Assembly (NCBI GenBank): GCA_016342715.1
Contig: JAEINW010000005.1
Location: 1-60,497 of the forward strand
DNA from: Salinivirgaceae bacterium
Lineage (GTDB): Bacteria; Bacteroidota; Bacteroidia; Bacteroidales; SZUA-534
Length of the DNA stretch: 60,497 nucleotides
Direction of reading: 5' to 3'
A program made the translations under genes and the position numbers. The notes below the pieces were generated by a model. That model did no database searches and was not told the origin of the DNA. It saw nothing but the letters and a program-made list of their open reading frames with translations. This document shows, in pieces, positions 1-7,964 of the stretch; within the stretch, counting starts at the first letter, position 1; every line of letters starts with the position of its first letter.

Positions 1-142
1 AAAAGGCCAAAGCTATGCATTTCCTGCTATATTTAGCAGAGTGGAATCAAATAAAACTTGCTTACCGAATTAATGTGTTTTTAAATGTAAATAAATATTG
101 GCGTTAAAAAACATTATATTGCAACTTGAATAAAAAAATAGT

Positions 143-538
143 TTGATTTTGAAAACAGCTGAGGTTAGAATTGATAAGTGGTTATGGGCTGTCCGAATTT
201 TTAAAACTCGCAGTCAGGCTGCTGAAGCATGCAAAAAGGGTAGGATTTATATTAATGACGAAGAGATAAAAGCATCGAGGGCGGTTAAGTTGCATGATAT
301 TGTAGAAGTTAAAAAGCCGCCTATTACCTATCGGTATAAAGTAAAGGAATTGTTAGCAAGAAGAGTAGGTGCTAAATTGGTCGAAAATTACATTGAAGAT
401 ATTACTCCTGAGCAGGAGATTATTAAATTTGATATGATGCGATTGAATTTGGAAGGTTATCGCGATAGAGGTGCTGGCCGTCCAACGAAAAAAGAACGTA
501 GAATTTTAGATAAATGGCAAGATGAAGGCGATGAATAA
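143..538 (+). CDS. hslR: S4-domain RNA-binding protein, Hsp15-like
   Basis: The protein has 131 residues. An S4 RNA-binding fold occupies about residues 8-70, opening with RIDKWLWAVRIFKTRSQA, which is characteristic of Hsp15. The basic tail GRPTKKERRILDKW also matches that family. Hsp15 binds 50S subunits that carry stalled peptidyl-tRNA and helps recycle them. The start is TTG; no in-frame ATG lies before the S4 motif. The stop overlaps the next gene's ATG, so the two are probably cotranslated. Family assignment is firm; the exact cellular role is inferred from the family. Confidence 0.88.
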   Translation: MILKTAEVRIDKWLWAVRIFKTRSQAAEACKKGRIYINDEEIKASRAVKLHDIVEVKKPPITYRYKVKELLARRVGAKLVENYIEDITPEQEIIKFDMMRLNLEGYRDRGAGRPTKKERRILDKWQDEGDE

Positions 539-1022
539 AATTTTAGTTTCATTTCTGGTATTGTTTTTTATTCTTGGATGTGATATTGAGTCGGTGGATT
601 ATCCACCTGAGCCCTATGTTGAGTTTAAAGATGTTATTGTTGAAAATAGTGTTGATCTTTTAGATAATCCCATTAGGAATGTAAGCTTGCATTTTTATTT
701 AATTGATGGAGATGGAGATATTGGACCATTATTAGAAAATACAGAGATATATAGAAATTGTAATTGGGAATTATATTATTTCAATAATAATGAGCGAATG
801 CATGATACAATGCTTCATGATTCAATTATTTGGGTTGATATACCAAGTGCAGGTGAGTTGGGTCAAGATCAATCATTAAAAGCTGATGTTTTTATAACAA
901 TAGAATTTACAAGTGCTCCACAATCAACTTATGATACTTTTCAGTTTTCAATTCAAGTATTTGATATGGCGTTAAATGAAAGCAACATTGCTTGGTCAGA
1001 TACAATTATTTTTGTTGAATAA
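531..1022 (+). CDS. Small lipoprotein of unknown function
   Basis: The ORF opens at 522, but the ATG at 531 leaves a better signal peptide: MNKIL, a hydrophobic stretch, then lipobox FILGC with the lipidated Cys at residue 17. The mature part is acidic and rich in beta-type residues, and contains a DGDGDIG turn. No catalytic motif was recognised. It overlaps the S4 gene stop by 8 bp. It is followed by a strong bidirectional terminator at 1263. It is probably attached to an outer or inner membrane; function unknown. Confidence 0.75.
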   Translation: MNKILVSFLVLFFILGCDIESVDYPPEPYVEFKDVIVENSVDLLDNPIRNVSLHFYLIDGDGDIGPLLENTEIYRNCNWELYYFNNNERMHDTMLHDSIIWVDIPSAGELGQDQSLKADVFITIEFTSAPQSTYDTFQFSIQVFDMALNESNIAWSDTIIFVE

Positions 1023-1262
1023 AATGAGTATTGTGATTTGCAATACAAAAGAATTCATAAGCAATTTTTCCCATCAGGTACTTTTTTACCCATGACAAAA
1101 AAGATATTTATAATAGCAACTGGAAAAATATTGGCTTGCGAAAAAATAAGTCACGATTTTTCAATTGGCTGCATAACAAAAGCTGGTATTGACCTTGATT
1201 TAAGTATAATTAAGAACTATTCAGGGGTGAAAAATGTATTTAAACTAACTTTTAATACGAAC

Positions 1263-1291
1263 AAAAAAGCTACCCTGTTGATAGCTTTTTT
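1263..1291. terminator. Bidirectional intrinsic terminator
   Basis: A perfect 10-bp stem, AAAAAAGCTA/TAGCTTTTTT, encloses a 9-nt loop. The A and T runs on either side let it work in both directions. It sits between the lipoprotein gene (plus) and higA (minus) and touches the higA stop codon. Confidence 0.8.
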
Positions 1292-1665
1292 CATAATGCA
1301 AGATCATAGTCTTTTGTTAAAATATCAATTGGTATTTTAAGAACTTCATTAATTTTTCTGATCATTTCTAAAGACAATTTTCTTTTCTTTTTTAAAACCT
1401 TTGAAGTATTCCCTTTATCTCCTAGCAGATCAGCCAAATCTTTTTGAGATATATTCATATCTTCCATACTGCACATAATTGCATCAATTGGATCAAGTGG
1501 TAATACTGGAAAATGTTGTTTTTCGTAATTTTCTATTAATAATGCCAATAATTCAAATTCATCTCCACCAGGAGTATTCGGTTCAACATTATTAATTAGC
1601 TCACCAAACCTAATAAGAGCATTTTTATACTCTGTTTCAGTTTTTATGATTTTCCACGTTTTCAT
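1291..1665 (-). CDS. higA: HigA-type antitoxin, XRE-family HTH
   Basis: The protein has 124 residues. A Cro/C1-type helix-turn-helix lies at about residues 70-115, with MNISQKDLADLLGDKGNTS and the recognition helix SKVLKKKRKLS. The N-terminal part (EYKNALIRFGELI) is typical of HigA antitoxins that follow a HigB toxin. It lies 23 bp after higB in the same direction, in toxin-first order, which is the hallmark of higBA modules. It should neutralise HigB and repress the operon through the palindromes upstream of higB. Confidence 0.88.
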   Translation of the reverse strand: MKTWKIIKTETEYKNALIRFGELINNVEPNTPGGDEFELLALLIENYEKQHFPVLPLDPIDAIMCSMEDMNISQKDLADLLGDKGNTSKVLKKKRKLSLEMIRKINEVLKIPIDILTKDYDLAL

Positions 1666-1688
1666 AACTTGTAGCTTAAAACTTATAT

Positions 1689-1988
1689 TTAAATTGTTAT
1701 TGTATTCGCATCAATTGAATCATACTCTGCATGAGTTCCTATGAATCTAATCACAGCCACTTTAAAGTTGAAGTCGAATTCAACTATTAAGCGGTAATTA
1801 TTGCCTTTAATATTAAAACAAACCCTATTGTTTTTTAAAAGGCTAACTTTATAAGGACAATTAAGAACTTCATTAAAATTATTAAAATCCTGTTTTTCAA
1901 TAAATTTGTACCAGTTTCTTAGATTCTTTTCACATTCTGCATGTTTAGCAAAAAATGCTTTAAGTGTTGAATAATTGTATATTCTCAT
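1689..1988 (-). CDS. higB: HigB-type mRNA interferase toxin
   Basis: The protein has 99 residues from the ATG at 1988; the track's TTG start adds two. It is a RelE-superfamily member of the HigB type: the N-terminus MRIYNYSTLKAFF, the central WYKFIEKQDF, and the strand block NRVCFNIKGNNYRLIVEFDF match the family. Such toxins cleave mRNA on the ribosome. The protein is intact and paired with a complete antitoxin, so the module is probably functional. Confidence 0.87.
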   Translation of the reverse strand: MRIYNYSTLKAFFAKHAECEKNLRNWYKFIEKQDFNNFNEVLNCPYKVSLLKNNRVCFNIKGNNYRLIVEFDFNFKVAVIRFIGTHAEYDSIDANTITI

Positions 1989-2002
1989 GTTCAAAATATT
2001 TC

Positions 2003-2044
2003 CCTCTTTTTAGAGGATGCAACAAGGGATTAATTTTTCTCTTG
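2003..2044 (-). promoter_or_regulatory. Candidate higBA operator palindromes
   Basis: Two inverted repeats lie 15-56 bp upstream of the higB start. The first is CCTCT-4-AGAGG at 2003-2016. The second is CAAGxG...CxCTTG at 2023-2044 with one mismatch. Paired sites immediately ahead of a toxin-antitoxin operon suit autorepression by HigA. This is inferred from position and symmetry only. Confidence 0.4.
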
Positions 2045-2434
2045 TCTTTCATAATCACGTGATTTTAGTTTTTTGAATCTCTTTTAAGAATACTTTTATT
2101 AAAAAGACAGTACAAATATAATATAAAGTTGTCATAACGACAACCTCAATGCAATATTTCTTGAACTTATTTATTTGGGCTAATCAAACGGAGAATATTT
2201 GGCTCATTCCAGAACAAACTATTTAGGGGTAAAAAAAGTAATAAACTTCATATGTTTTTTGGATCAAGAGTTGCCGATGGAAATTTAGTTTCATAGGAAA
2301 TTAATTCTTTAGTTATATAATCAATGTGCTTTTCTAACAAGTCTGTTTTTCTGCATTCAATTTTTACATTTGGTAGCCTTTTAGCTTGTATTTACGGTTG
2401 CTATATGCTAATGATAATAAGCGTATAGCGTTAC

Positions 2435-2463
2435 AAGGATAATAAAAATATTTTATTATCCTT
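2435..2463. repeat. Perfect AT-rich palindrome
   Basis: AAGGATAATAAAA and its exact reverse complement are separated by ATA. It could be an AT-rich bidirectional terminator or a protein-binding site. No flanking gene end is close enough to decide. Confidence 0.5.
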
Positions 2464-2570
2464 ACTTGAATATTTATTGTATTTATGCTAGAATGCTACA
2501 ATAAATGATACAATATGTGTTTTGTAAGTCTTTGGAATTCTGTTAGTTTTGAAATTTATCTACAAAAAGC

Positions 2571-2712
2571 ATAAAAAAGAGCTTCCTGGGAGGAAGCTCT
2601 TCACTTAATCTATAATCAGGTAGTATTTTTAGAATAATTTACCAAAAGAAAGGTTTAACAACAAACAACATTTAACAACTATTTTTAACCACGTACCTGA
2701 TTAGAAAACGTT
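2571..2712 (-). ncRNA. Candidate small RNA ending in a strong intrinsic terminator
   Basis: On the minus strand a -7 box TATTTTTG (2726-2719) would start a transcript near 2712. This RNA contains a 10-bp long-range stem (2694-2703 with 2613-2622) enclosing about 70 nt. It ends in an 11-bp hairpin with a three-base loop (2577-2601) followed by a T run. Inside lies a 10-codon ORF at 2671-2639, MLFVVKPFFW, whose reality is unproven. No downstream minus-strand gene begins within 500 bp, so this looks like a stand-alone RNA rather than a leader. It matches no family known to me. Confidence 0.45.
2577..2601 (-). terminator. Strong intrinsic terminator (minus strand)
   Basis: AAGAGCTTCCT and AGGAAGCTCTT form a perfect 11-bp stem around a three-base loop. 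On the minus strand it is followed directly by TTTTTTAT. Confidence 0.75.
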
Positions 2713-3206
2713 ACTTATCAAAAATAATGCCAAAAATAATAAATATAAAAATTCACTTTTTCATTGTGCTATATTAAGCTAACGATTTTGACATTAGATT
2801 GTTGCAAAAAAGTCAGGTATTTTTTTATTTATTTATTTGTGGTAATATGTAGGGTGATAAAAAATTATTGATATTGACTAAACAAAAAAGTAATAAAATA
2901 AACCTTCTATTCTATAGAGTTATGGTAATATTGCTTTAATAATAAGCTATGAAATTTATATTTATTCGAGATTTGTCATTTTGCCAGTTGCTAATGACAA
3001 TTTTGGATTTATTTTTTAAAAAAGAATTATATAGCTTAGTAGATAAGTTCATATGTACAGGCGCAGCAATTATAAGGGCTTATTGTGTGTACAAATGCTG
3101 CCAAAAGCTGCGCAAGCTGACAGATTTGACCTGACAAGGTTCGAAGGTGTCAGCGTCTTTCTCACGAAATGAAATTAAGTACTTAACTACTGACTCTAAA
3201 TAATTA

Positions 3207-4331
3207 TTATAAATCATCAACAATTAAAAGAAGTGTATTTATTAATGATTCACCAAGTTTTTCTGATCTGTCTGGCGACCATCCGAAAATATGATCGGGG
3301 AGATTGTTATTTTGTTTAAATGGCATTTCCAGTGTTTGTGATAAACACTTAAATTCCTCACCTATTGCTTTGGAGCAAATGTTTAAATTTGCTGAACCTG
3401 GTTCGTTTTTTGGATAGCCTTCTATGTCCTGAAAATCAGGACTTATTTGCCTCCATGAATCAGAAAATTTGTCTGTTAGTTTTTTTAACTTTTCATTGAA
3501 TGATGGTATGCCTTCAATGCCTGATAGAAATACAAAAGGAAGACCTTCATCACCATGAATATCTAAACTAAGATCAATGCCAGTTTCTTTCATTTTATTT
3601 TTCACATGAAAAACTTCCGGGCTTTTTTCAATACTGGGATTTGCCCATTCTCTGTTCAGGTTAATTCCTGCGGCATTGGCTCTTAAATTCCCATGAAAGC
3701 TTCCGTCAATATTTATATTTGGAACTAAATAGAAAACCGCTTTATTTAATAATACGATGGAAGCTGGGTCGTCATTATCTAAAAGTCGATTGATAAAACC
3801 CTGCATAAACCATTCGGCCATTGATTCGCCTGGGTGTTGGCGTGCAATAATCCAAATTTTCTTTTTATTTGGTGAGGGTTCTCCAATAATTAATAAATCA
3901 ATGTCGCGTTGTTCAACCGTATTGCCCACGCTTGTTAAAATGCAGCGATGCGATAGTTGAGCCTGATGCACAAGATCTAAGTGGTTTTCATAGGTAAACG
4001 GAGCAAAATATGCAAAATAAACAGAATTATGTTTGGGCATTAATTCAATGGTAAGTTTTTTCCCATCAAATGATGTTGGTACCTGAAACCAAGTTAAACG
4101 ATCGTATGATGCTCTTGCGAAATAATTCTCCCATCCTTCGGGGAAAGAGGCTTCTGAAGCATTGGTGATATGAATTTTACATGGATATCCCTCAGCACCT
4201 TGTAATCTGAAATAAAACCATTGAAAATAGTCTGAGTTGGTGTCTTTTCTTATTTCAAGTTCAATATTGTTATGGGTTTCGCAGTTTTTAACGATAATGT
4301 TTCCTCCATCGAAATTTGAGCTGATTTTCAT
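3207..4331 (-). CDS. M14-family zinc carboxypeptidase (cytosolic carboxypeptidase type)
   Basis: The start was moved from 4382 to the ATG at 4331 (MKISSNFDGG), which leaves a 31-bp gap to the upstream gene instead of an overlap; the protein then has 374 residues. The zinc motif HPGES (H and E ligands) lies near residue 165. The third ligand is in DIHGDEGLPF and the catalytic Glu is probably in TLEMPF. An N-terminal beta domain precedes the catalytic domain, as in bacterial M14 cytosolic carboxypeptidases that trim C-terminal residues. No signal peptide is visible. It is last in the surE-lpxB run. Confidence 0.88.
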   Translation of the reverse strand: MKISSNFDGGNIIVKNCETHNNIELEIRKDTNSDYFQWFYFRLQGAEGYPCKIHITNASEASFPEGWENYFARASYDRLTWFQVPTSFDGKKLTIELMPKHNSVYFAYFAPFTYENHLDLVHQAQLSHRCILTSVGNTVEQRDIDLLIIGEPSPNKKKIWIIARQHPGESMAEWFMQGFINRLLDNDDPASIVLLNKAVFYLVPNINIDGSFHGNLRANAAGINLNREWANPSIEKSPEVFHVKNKMKETGIDLSLDIHGDEGLPFVFLSGIEGIPSFNEKLKKLTDKFSDSWRQISPDFQDIEGYPKNEPGSANLNICSKAIGEEFKCLSQTLEMPFKQNNNLPDHIFGWSPDRSEKLGESLINTLLLIVDDL

Positions 4332-4362
4332 GTCTGTAAATTTTAATATCAAATTTAATAAA

Positions 4363-5517
4363 TTACAAATTAGCAAAAACAAGTTTATAATTTACAACTT
4401 TTACATTTTTATAGTAAAAATGTATAATATCTAAGAAAGAATAATTCTGCCGAGCCATCTCCATGCCACCTTCTTGCGATAATCCAACACCATGACCATA
4501 GCCACGACCTTCAATAAATAAATAATTGCCCTTGGGGATTAATGAAAACCAAGTGGAACGAAGTTTAAAATCTTCACGGATTTTTCGCAATGGAATGGTG
4601 TCGTTTTTTATTTCTAAATATTTCAATCTATTTTTTTGCAAGAAAGTTAAGCTGTCAGTATCAATACTATCAATAATAATTCCATTGTTTTCAAGATATT
4701 TATACCAATCAGATAATAAAATTGAATCTTGCCAAAAGGTATTTCTTTGATCTAAACTAAAGGGATCAGGGGTTCCTTTAAGATATGAAGTAGATGAAAG
4801 CCATACATCTTCGGAATTTAATGTTTGACCCCCAGAATTTGAGTGAAAGGCTGCAGTAATTAGTCGTTGTAAGGTGTCAATAATTACTAAATCGTTGGTG
4901 TGTTGAACTGCTTGTAAAATTAATTCATTTTTTGTGCTCACACCTTTAAATACTTGGTGATTAACATCATCACCCAGAATGTATTTTTGCTTTCCTTCGC
5001 GATTTATTATCTCCAATAAATAGGTTCTACTAATAATTGCTTGTGATTTATAGAATTCATAAGGAGCATTGGGGCCAGCTTCAGCTTCAACAACGCCAGC
5101 AAGGTAGGTGTCAATGTCGGTATAATTCAGAACGCAGAGTTCTCCATTTTGGGTGTTAATTGTGAAATTTCCATTATAATTCCGTGGTGTAAGTGCTGGG
5201 TAAGCCGATTCTACTTTGCATAAGCTATTTTTGCTAAGGCTATTAAATTTTATGGTTTTAAAAATGCCAATATGTTGATCCAAATCCCAAACACTAATAG
5301 AGTCTTTTAAAGCTGTAAAGTATATGATGTTATTTTTTTTGAGTTTGTATACTTTTCCTTGTTCAGTTAAAAATTCATATTTTCCATCAATGGGACTAAT
5401 TATCATTGTTTTAACCGAGAATTGATTAAAAATATTTACCCTTATATCCGTTGCAAAAGTTGAATTGCAAGTGATAATGAATGTAAATAGTAAAATATAA
5501 TACTTGTACTGAAACAT
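4363..5517 (-). CDS. SpoIID/LytB-domain protein
   Basis: The protein has 384 residues with an N-terminal signal peptide (YYILLFTFIITCNSTFA). The SpoIID core is clear: YLAGVVEAEAGPNAP, SQAIISRTYLLE, AFHSNSGGQT and the C-terminal GYGHGVGLSQEGGMEMA. SpoIID proteins are lytic transglycosylases acting on peptidoglycan glycan strands; in non-sporulating Bacteroidota their cell-wall role is undefined. It is cotranscribed with lpxB (34-bp gap), which suits an envelope function. Confidence 0.87.
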   Translation of the reverse strand: MFQYKYYILLFTFIITCNSTFATDIRVNIFNQFSVKTMIISPIDGKYEFLTEQGKVYKLKKNNIIYFTALKDSISVWDLDQHIGIFKTIKFNSLSKNSLCKVESAYPALTPRNYNGNFTINTQNGELCVLNYTDIDTYLAGVVEAEAGPNAPYEFYKSQAIISRTYLLEIINREGKQKYILGDDVNHQVFKGVSTKNELILQAVQHTNDLVIIDTLQRLITAAFHSNSGGQTLNSEDVWLSSTSYLKGTPDPFSLDQRNTFWQDSILLSDWYKYLENNGIIIDSIDTDSLTFLQKNRLKYLEIKNDTIPLRKIREDFKLRSTWFSLIPKGNYLFIEGRGYGHGVGLSQEGGMEMARQNYSFLDIIHFYYKNVKVVNYKLVFANL

Positions 5518-5551
5518 GAATCAAAATTTGTGCGAAAGTAGGCTTTTTATT

Positions 5552-6679
5552 CTAATTTGTTATATCTTCAAATATACCTTTTGCTGCTTTGTCTGAGGCA
5601 CCGGGTGATCCCATAATATTTTGCAATTCGGCATAATTTGTCAACATTTTGTTTCTATAAGTTGAATTTTCAAGCAGCATTTTTAGCTCTTTAACTAAAT
5701 ACTCTTTTTTAAAGGTGCTTTGAGTTAATTCTTTAACAGCTTCAAACTCGAGTATTAAATTAACAAGTGAAAGCCATTTTACTTTAAGTATGCTTCGTCC
5801 TATTTTATATAGGAAATTCCCAATGTTGGTATGGTAACAAACTATTTGAGGAAGGTTTAAAAGTGCGGTTTCTAAAGTTGCAGTTCCTGAGGTTACTAAT
5901 GCGGCTTTGCTTTGTTTTAATAATTGATAGGTTTGATCGTAAAGTACTGGTATGTTATGTTCTCCAATAAATTCCTTGTAATATTCATCATCAATTGCAG
6001 GAGCACCACCGCATATAAACTGATGATTTGGAAAAAAATGACTCACTTCAATCATTACTGGAAGCATTAATTTAATTTCTTGTTTTCTGCTACCAGGTAA
6101 AAGAGCAACTATGGGTTTTGAATCTAATTTATTTTCTGAAGTGAATTGTTCAAAACTTTTTACGTCATCTTTTTGTGAATGAATTTCATCATTTATTGGG
6201 TTACCAACATAGTTTACATCAAAATCGTATTTTTTATAAAATTCAGTTTCGAAGGGAAGTATGGTAAACATTTTATCCACAAACTTTTTGATTTTGTGTA
6301 CTCTATTCGTTTTCCATGCCCAAATTTTTGGTGATATATAGTAATGCACCCGAATGCCTTTTGATTTTGCAAATTCAGCAATTTTCAAATTGAATCCGGC
6401 ATAATCAATTAGAATTAATACATCGGGATTGTATTTTTCGACATCCGATTTGCAGAAATTTATATTTTTTGCAATGGTGCGAATATTCATAAGCACTTTT
6501 ATAAAACCCATAAAAGCTAATTCTCTAATATGTTTTACTGGTTCGCCTCCATATTGTGACATGTTATCGCCACCCCAGAATCGAAACTCGGCATTTTTAT
6601 CGACAGTAGTCAACGATTTCATTAGATTTCCACCATGTAAATCGCCACTCGCTTCGCCAGCAATTATATAATACTTCAT
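5552..6679 (-). CDS. lpxB: Lipid-A-disaccharide synthase
   Basis: The protein has 375 residues, the usual length. LpxB joins UDP-2,3-diacylglucosamine and lipid X to make the lipid A disaccharide at the inner membrane. Diagnostic stretches are GEASGDLHGGNLM at the N-terminus, PDVLILIDYAGFNLK, the nucleotide-binding LPGSRKQEI, and SGTATLETALL near the C-terminus. It sits 12 bp after the small membrane protein and before the SpoIID gene, in an envelope-related run. Confidence 0.96.
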   Translation of the reverse strand: MKYYIIAGEASGDLHGGNLMKSLTTVDKNAEFRFWGGDNMSQYGGEPVKHIRELAFMGFIKVLMNIRTIAKNINFCKSDVEKYNPDVLILIDYAGFNLKIAEFAKSKGIRVHYYISPKIWAWKTNRVHKIKKFVDKMFTILPFETEFYKKYDFDVNYVGNPINDEIHSQKDDVKSFEQFTSENKLDSKPIVALLPGSRKQEIKLMLPVMIEVSHFFPNHQFICGGAPAIDDEYYKEFIGEHNIPVLYDQTYQLLKQSKAALVTSGTATLETALLNLPQIVCYHTNIGNFLYKIGRSILKVKWLSLVNLILEFEAVKELTQSTFKKEYLVKELKMLLENSTYRNKMLTNYAELQNIMGSPGASDKAAKGIFEDITN

Positions 6680-6691
6680 AGTATTTAAAAT

Positions 6692-6988
6692 TTACGACAT
6701 GTAAAGGATTAGAACAAGGATTCCGTAAAACATTGTTGAAAGCAGGGCTCCGCGTGCTTGATTTAGCTTATCTTGTTTGCTCCAAAGAAAGAACAAACCT
6801 GCGCCCGGCATTAAACTTAGCGAAACAATTTTGTACAAGAGACCTATGTTTTGAAAGTGATGTAAGCATTGCATAAATGAATCGTATTTTGAACTTGAGT
6901 ACAAAACAAATCCAAAAACTATTAGAGCAGGAATAATTAATCCGGCAATTACACCGATTGAAACTATATCTTTTTTATTTGTTGCCAT
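6692..6988 (-). CDS. Small three-helix membrane protein
   Basis: The protein has 98 residues. Hydrophobic segments lie at about residues 9-31, 46-66 and 79-97, so it is an integral membrane protein with short loops. No motif was recognised. It shares one base with the surE stop and lies 12 bp before lpxB, and small proteins of this kind recur between surE and lpxB in Bacteroidota. Function unknown. Confidence 0.75.
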   Translation of the reverse strand: MATNKKDIVSIGVIAGLIIPALIVFGFVLYSSSKYDSFMQCLHHFQNIGLLYKIVSLSLMPGAGLFFLWSKQDKLNQARGALLSTMFYGILVLILYMS

Positions 6989-7770
6989 TATTTGATGGAA
7001 TTTAGGTTTGTAATTTTATCTAAGCTATCAAAATCAGTAAAATCATTTCTAACAGGAACAATGCTTGCAAAATTGTTTGCAAGTGCCCATTCATCAGTGT
7101 CAGTAGCTCCATTTTCATGATTGTTAAAACTCCCGGTTAACCAATAATAGGTTCCATTATGCGGATCTATTCGTTTTTCATATTCCTCTTTCCAAACTCC
7201 ACGAGCTTGTCGGCAAACTTTAACTCCTTTAAAATCATCTTCGGAAACTACCGGAAAGTTAACGTTTAAGCAAGTGTATTTAGGTAAGCCATTTGCTAAG
7301 ACTTTTTTAAAGATCGATTCGCCATGTTTTTTTGCCACGCTAAAATCGGCATTCATGCTATGTGAACATAAGGAATAACCAATAGATGGAATTTCATTTA
7401 AGCTTCCTTCAATGGCGCCACCCATAGTTCCTGAATAAATCACACTAATTGATGAATTTGATCCGTGATTTATTCCAGAGACTAAAATATCCGGTCTTCT
7501 ATCTAATAGTTGATTTAATGCAATTTTCACGCAATCAACCGGAGTTCCATTTACTTTGAATATTTCTACACCTTCTTCACTTTCAAGTTTTGTTACTCGT
7601 AAAGGAAATTTTATGGTTATGGCATGCGACATTCCAGATACACCTTGTTCTGGGGCAACTACAACAACATCGCCATAGGGTTTAACCATATCAATAAGTA
7701 CTTTGAGCCCTGGAGCAAAGTAGCCATCGTCGTTGGTGATTAGTATTAGAGGTCGTTTGTTTGTTTCCAA
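6988..7770 (-). CDS. surE: 5'-nucleotidase SurE
   Basis: The protein has 260 residues. SurE is a metal-dependent nucleoside-5'-monophosphatase with some exopolyphosphatase activity. Metal and active-site motifs are ILITNDDGYFAPG near the N-terminus, SGINHGSN, and YSGTMGGAIEG. The start is a TTG (METNKRPLIL) with no usable ATG upstream. A -7 box at 7788-7795 implies a leader of only about 10 nt. It heads the minus-strand run surE, small membrane protein, lpxB, spoIID-like, M14 peptidase. Confidence 0.95.
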   Translation of the reverse strand: METNKRPLILITNDDGYFAPGLKVLIDMVKPYGDVVVVAPEQGVSGMSHAITIKFPLRVTKLESEEGVEIFKVNGTPVDCVKIALNQLLDRRPDILVSGINHGSNSSISVIYSGTMGGAIEGSLNEIPSIGYSLCSHSMNADFSVAKKHGESIFKKVLANGLPKYTCLNVNFPVVSEDDFKGVKVCRQARGVWKEEYEKRIDPHNGTYYWLTGSFNNHENGATDTDEWALANNFASIVPVRNDFTDFDSLDKITNLNSIK

Positions 7771-7787
7771 TTTCGTAATTTTTATTG

Positions 7788-7795
7788 CAAATATA
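7788..7795 (-). promoter_or_regulatory. -7 promoter box for the surE operon
   Basis: The minus strand reads TATATTTG, matching the Bacteroidota TAnnTTTG box, 18 bp before the surE start codon. No clear -33 TTTG was found. Confidence 0.55.
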
Positions 7796-7925
7796 GTTTG
7801 ATAAATTATGAATACTAAAATTTGTTCAAATTACTGAGCATATTTATTAAGGAAAATTCAATGTAAATTGTTAAAAGATGTGTAAATACCCTCATACATT
7901 ACCATGCGAATTTTAAAAAAAAACT

Positions 7926-7933
7926 TACTTTTG
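7926..7933 (+). promoter_or_regulatory. -7 promoter box for pheT
   Basis: TACTTTTG matches TAnnTTTG and lies 31 bp before the pheT ATG, giving a leader of about 25 nt. The -33 element is not conserved. Confidence 0.55.
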
Positions 7934-7964
7934 TTGCTTGTTTTAAATATAATATAAACATCGT

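Larger units (their letters stand above)
2045..3206. other. 1.2-kb gap with palindromes and no convincing protein gene
   Basis: No ORF with coding character was seen. Symmetric pieces present are GTTGTC-5-GACAAC near 2127, GCTATATGC/GCGTATAGC near 2400, a 13-bp palindrome at 2435-2463, the small-RNA candidate at 2571-2712, and a CCTGACAGG-type repeat at 3118-3160. The 61-codon ORF at 2949-3134 has no recognisable features and looks spurious. Confidence 0.6.

Noticed and set aside
2-73. Open frame at the left edge that could be the end of an upstream gene
   Set aside because: Only 23 codons are visible and they carry no recognisable motif, so it cannot be told from chance.
1038-1340. 100-codon plus-strand ORF
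   Set aside because: It runs through the bidirectional terminator at 1263 and into the higA coding region on the other strand; composition is not protein-like.
2949-3134. 61-codon plus-strand ORF
   Set aside because: No motif, no credible start context, and it overlaps a palindromic repeat at its end.
3130-3160. GGTTCGAA string suggestive of a tRNA T-loop
   Set aside because: No acceptor stem or anticodon arm can be built around it; it belongs to a CCTGACAGG-type repeat.
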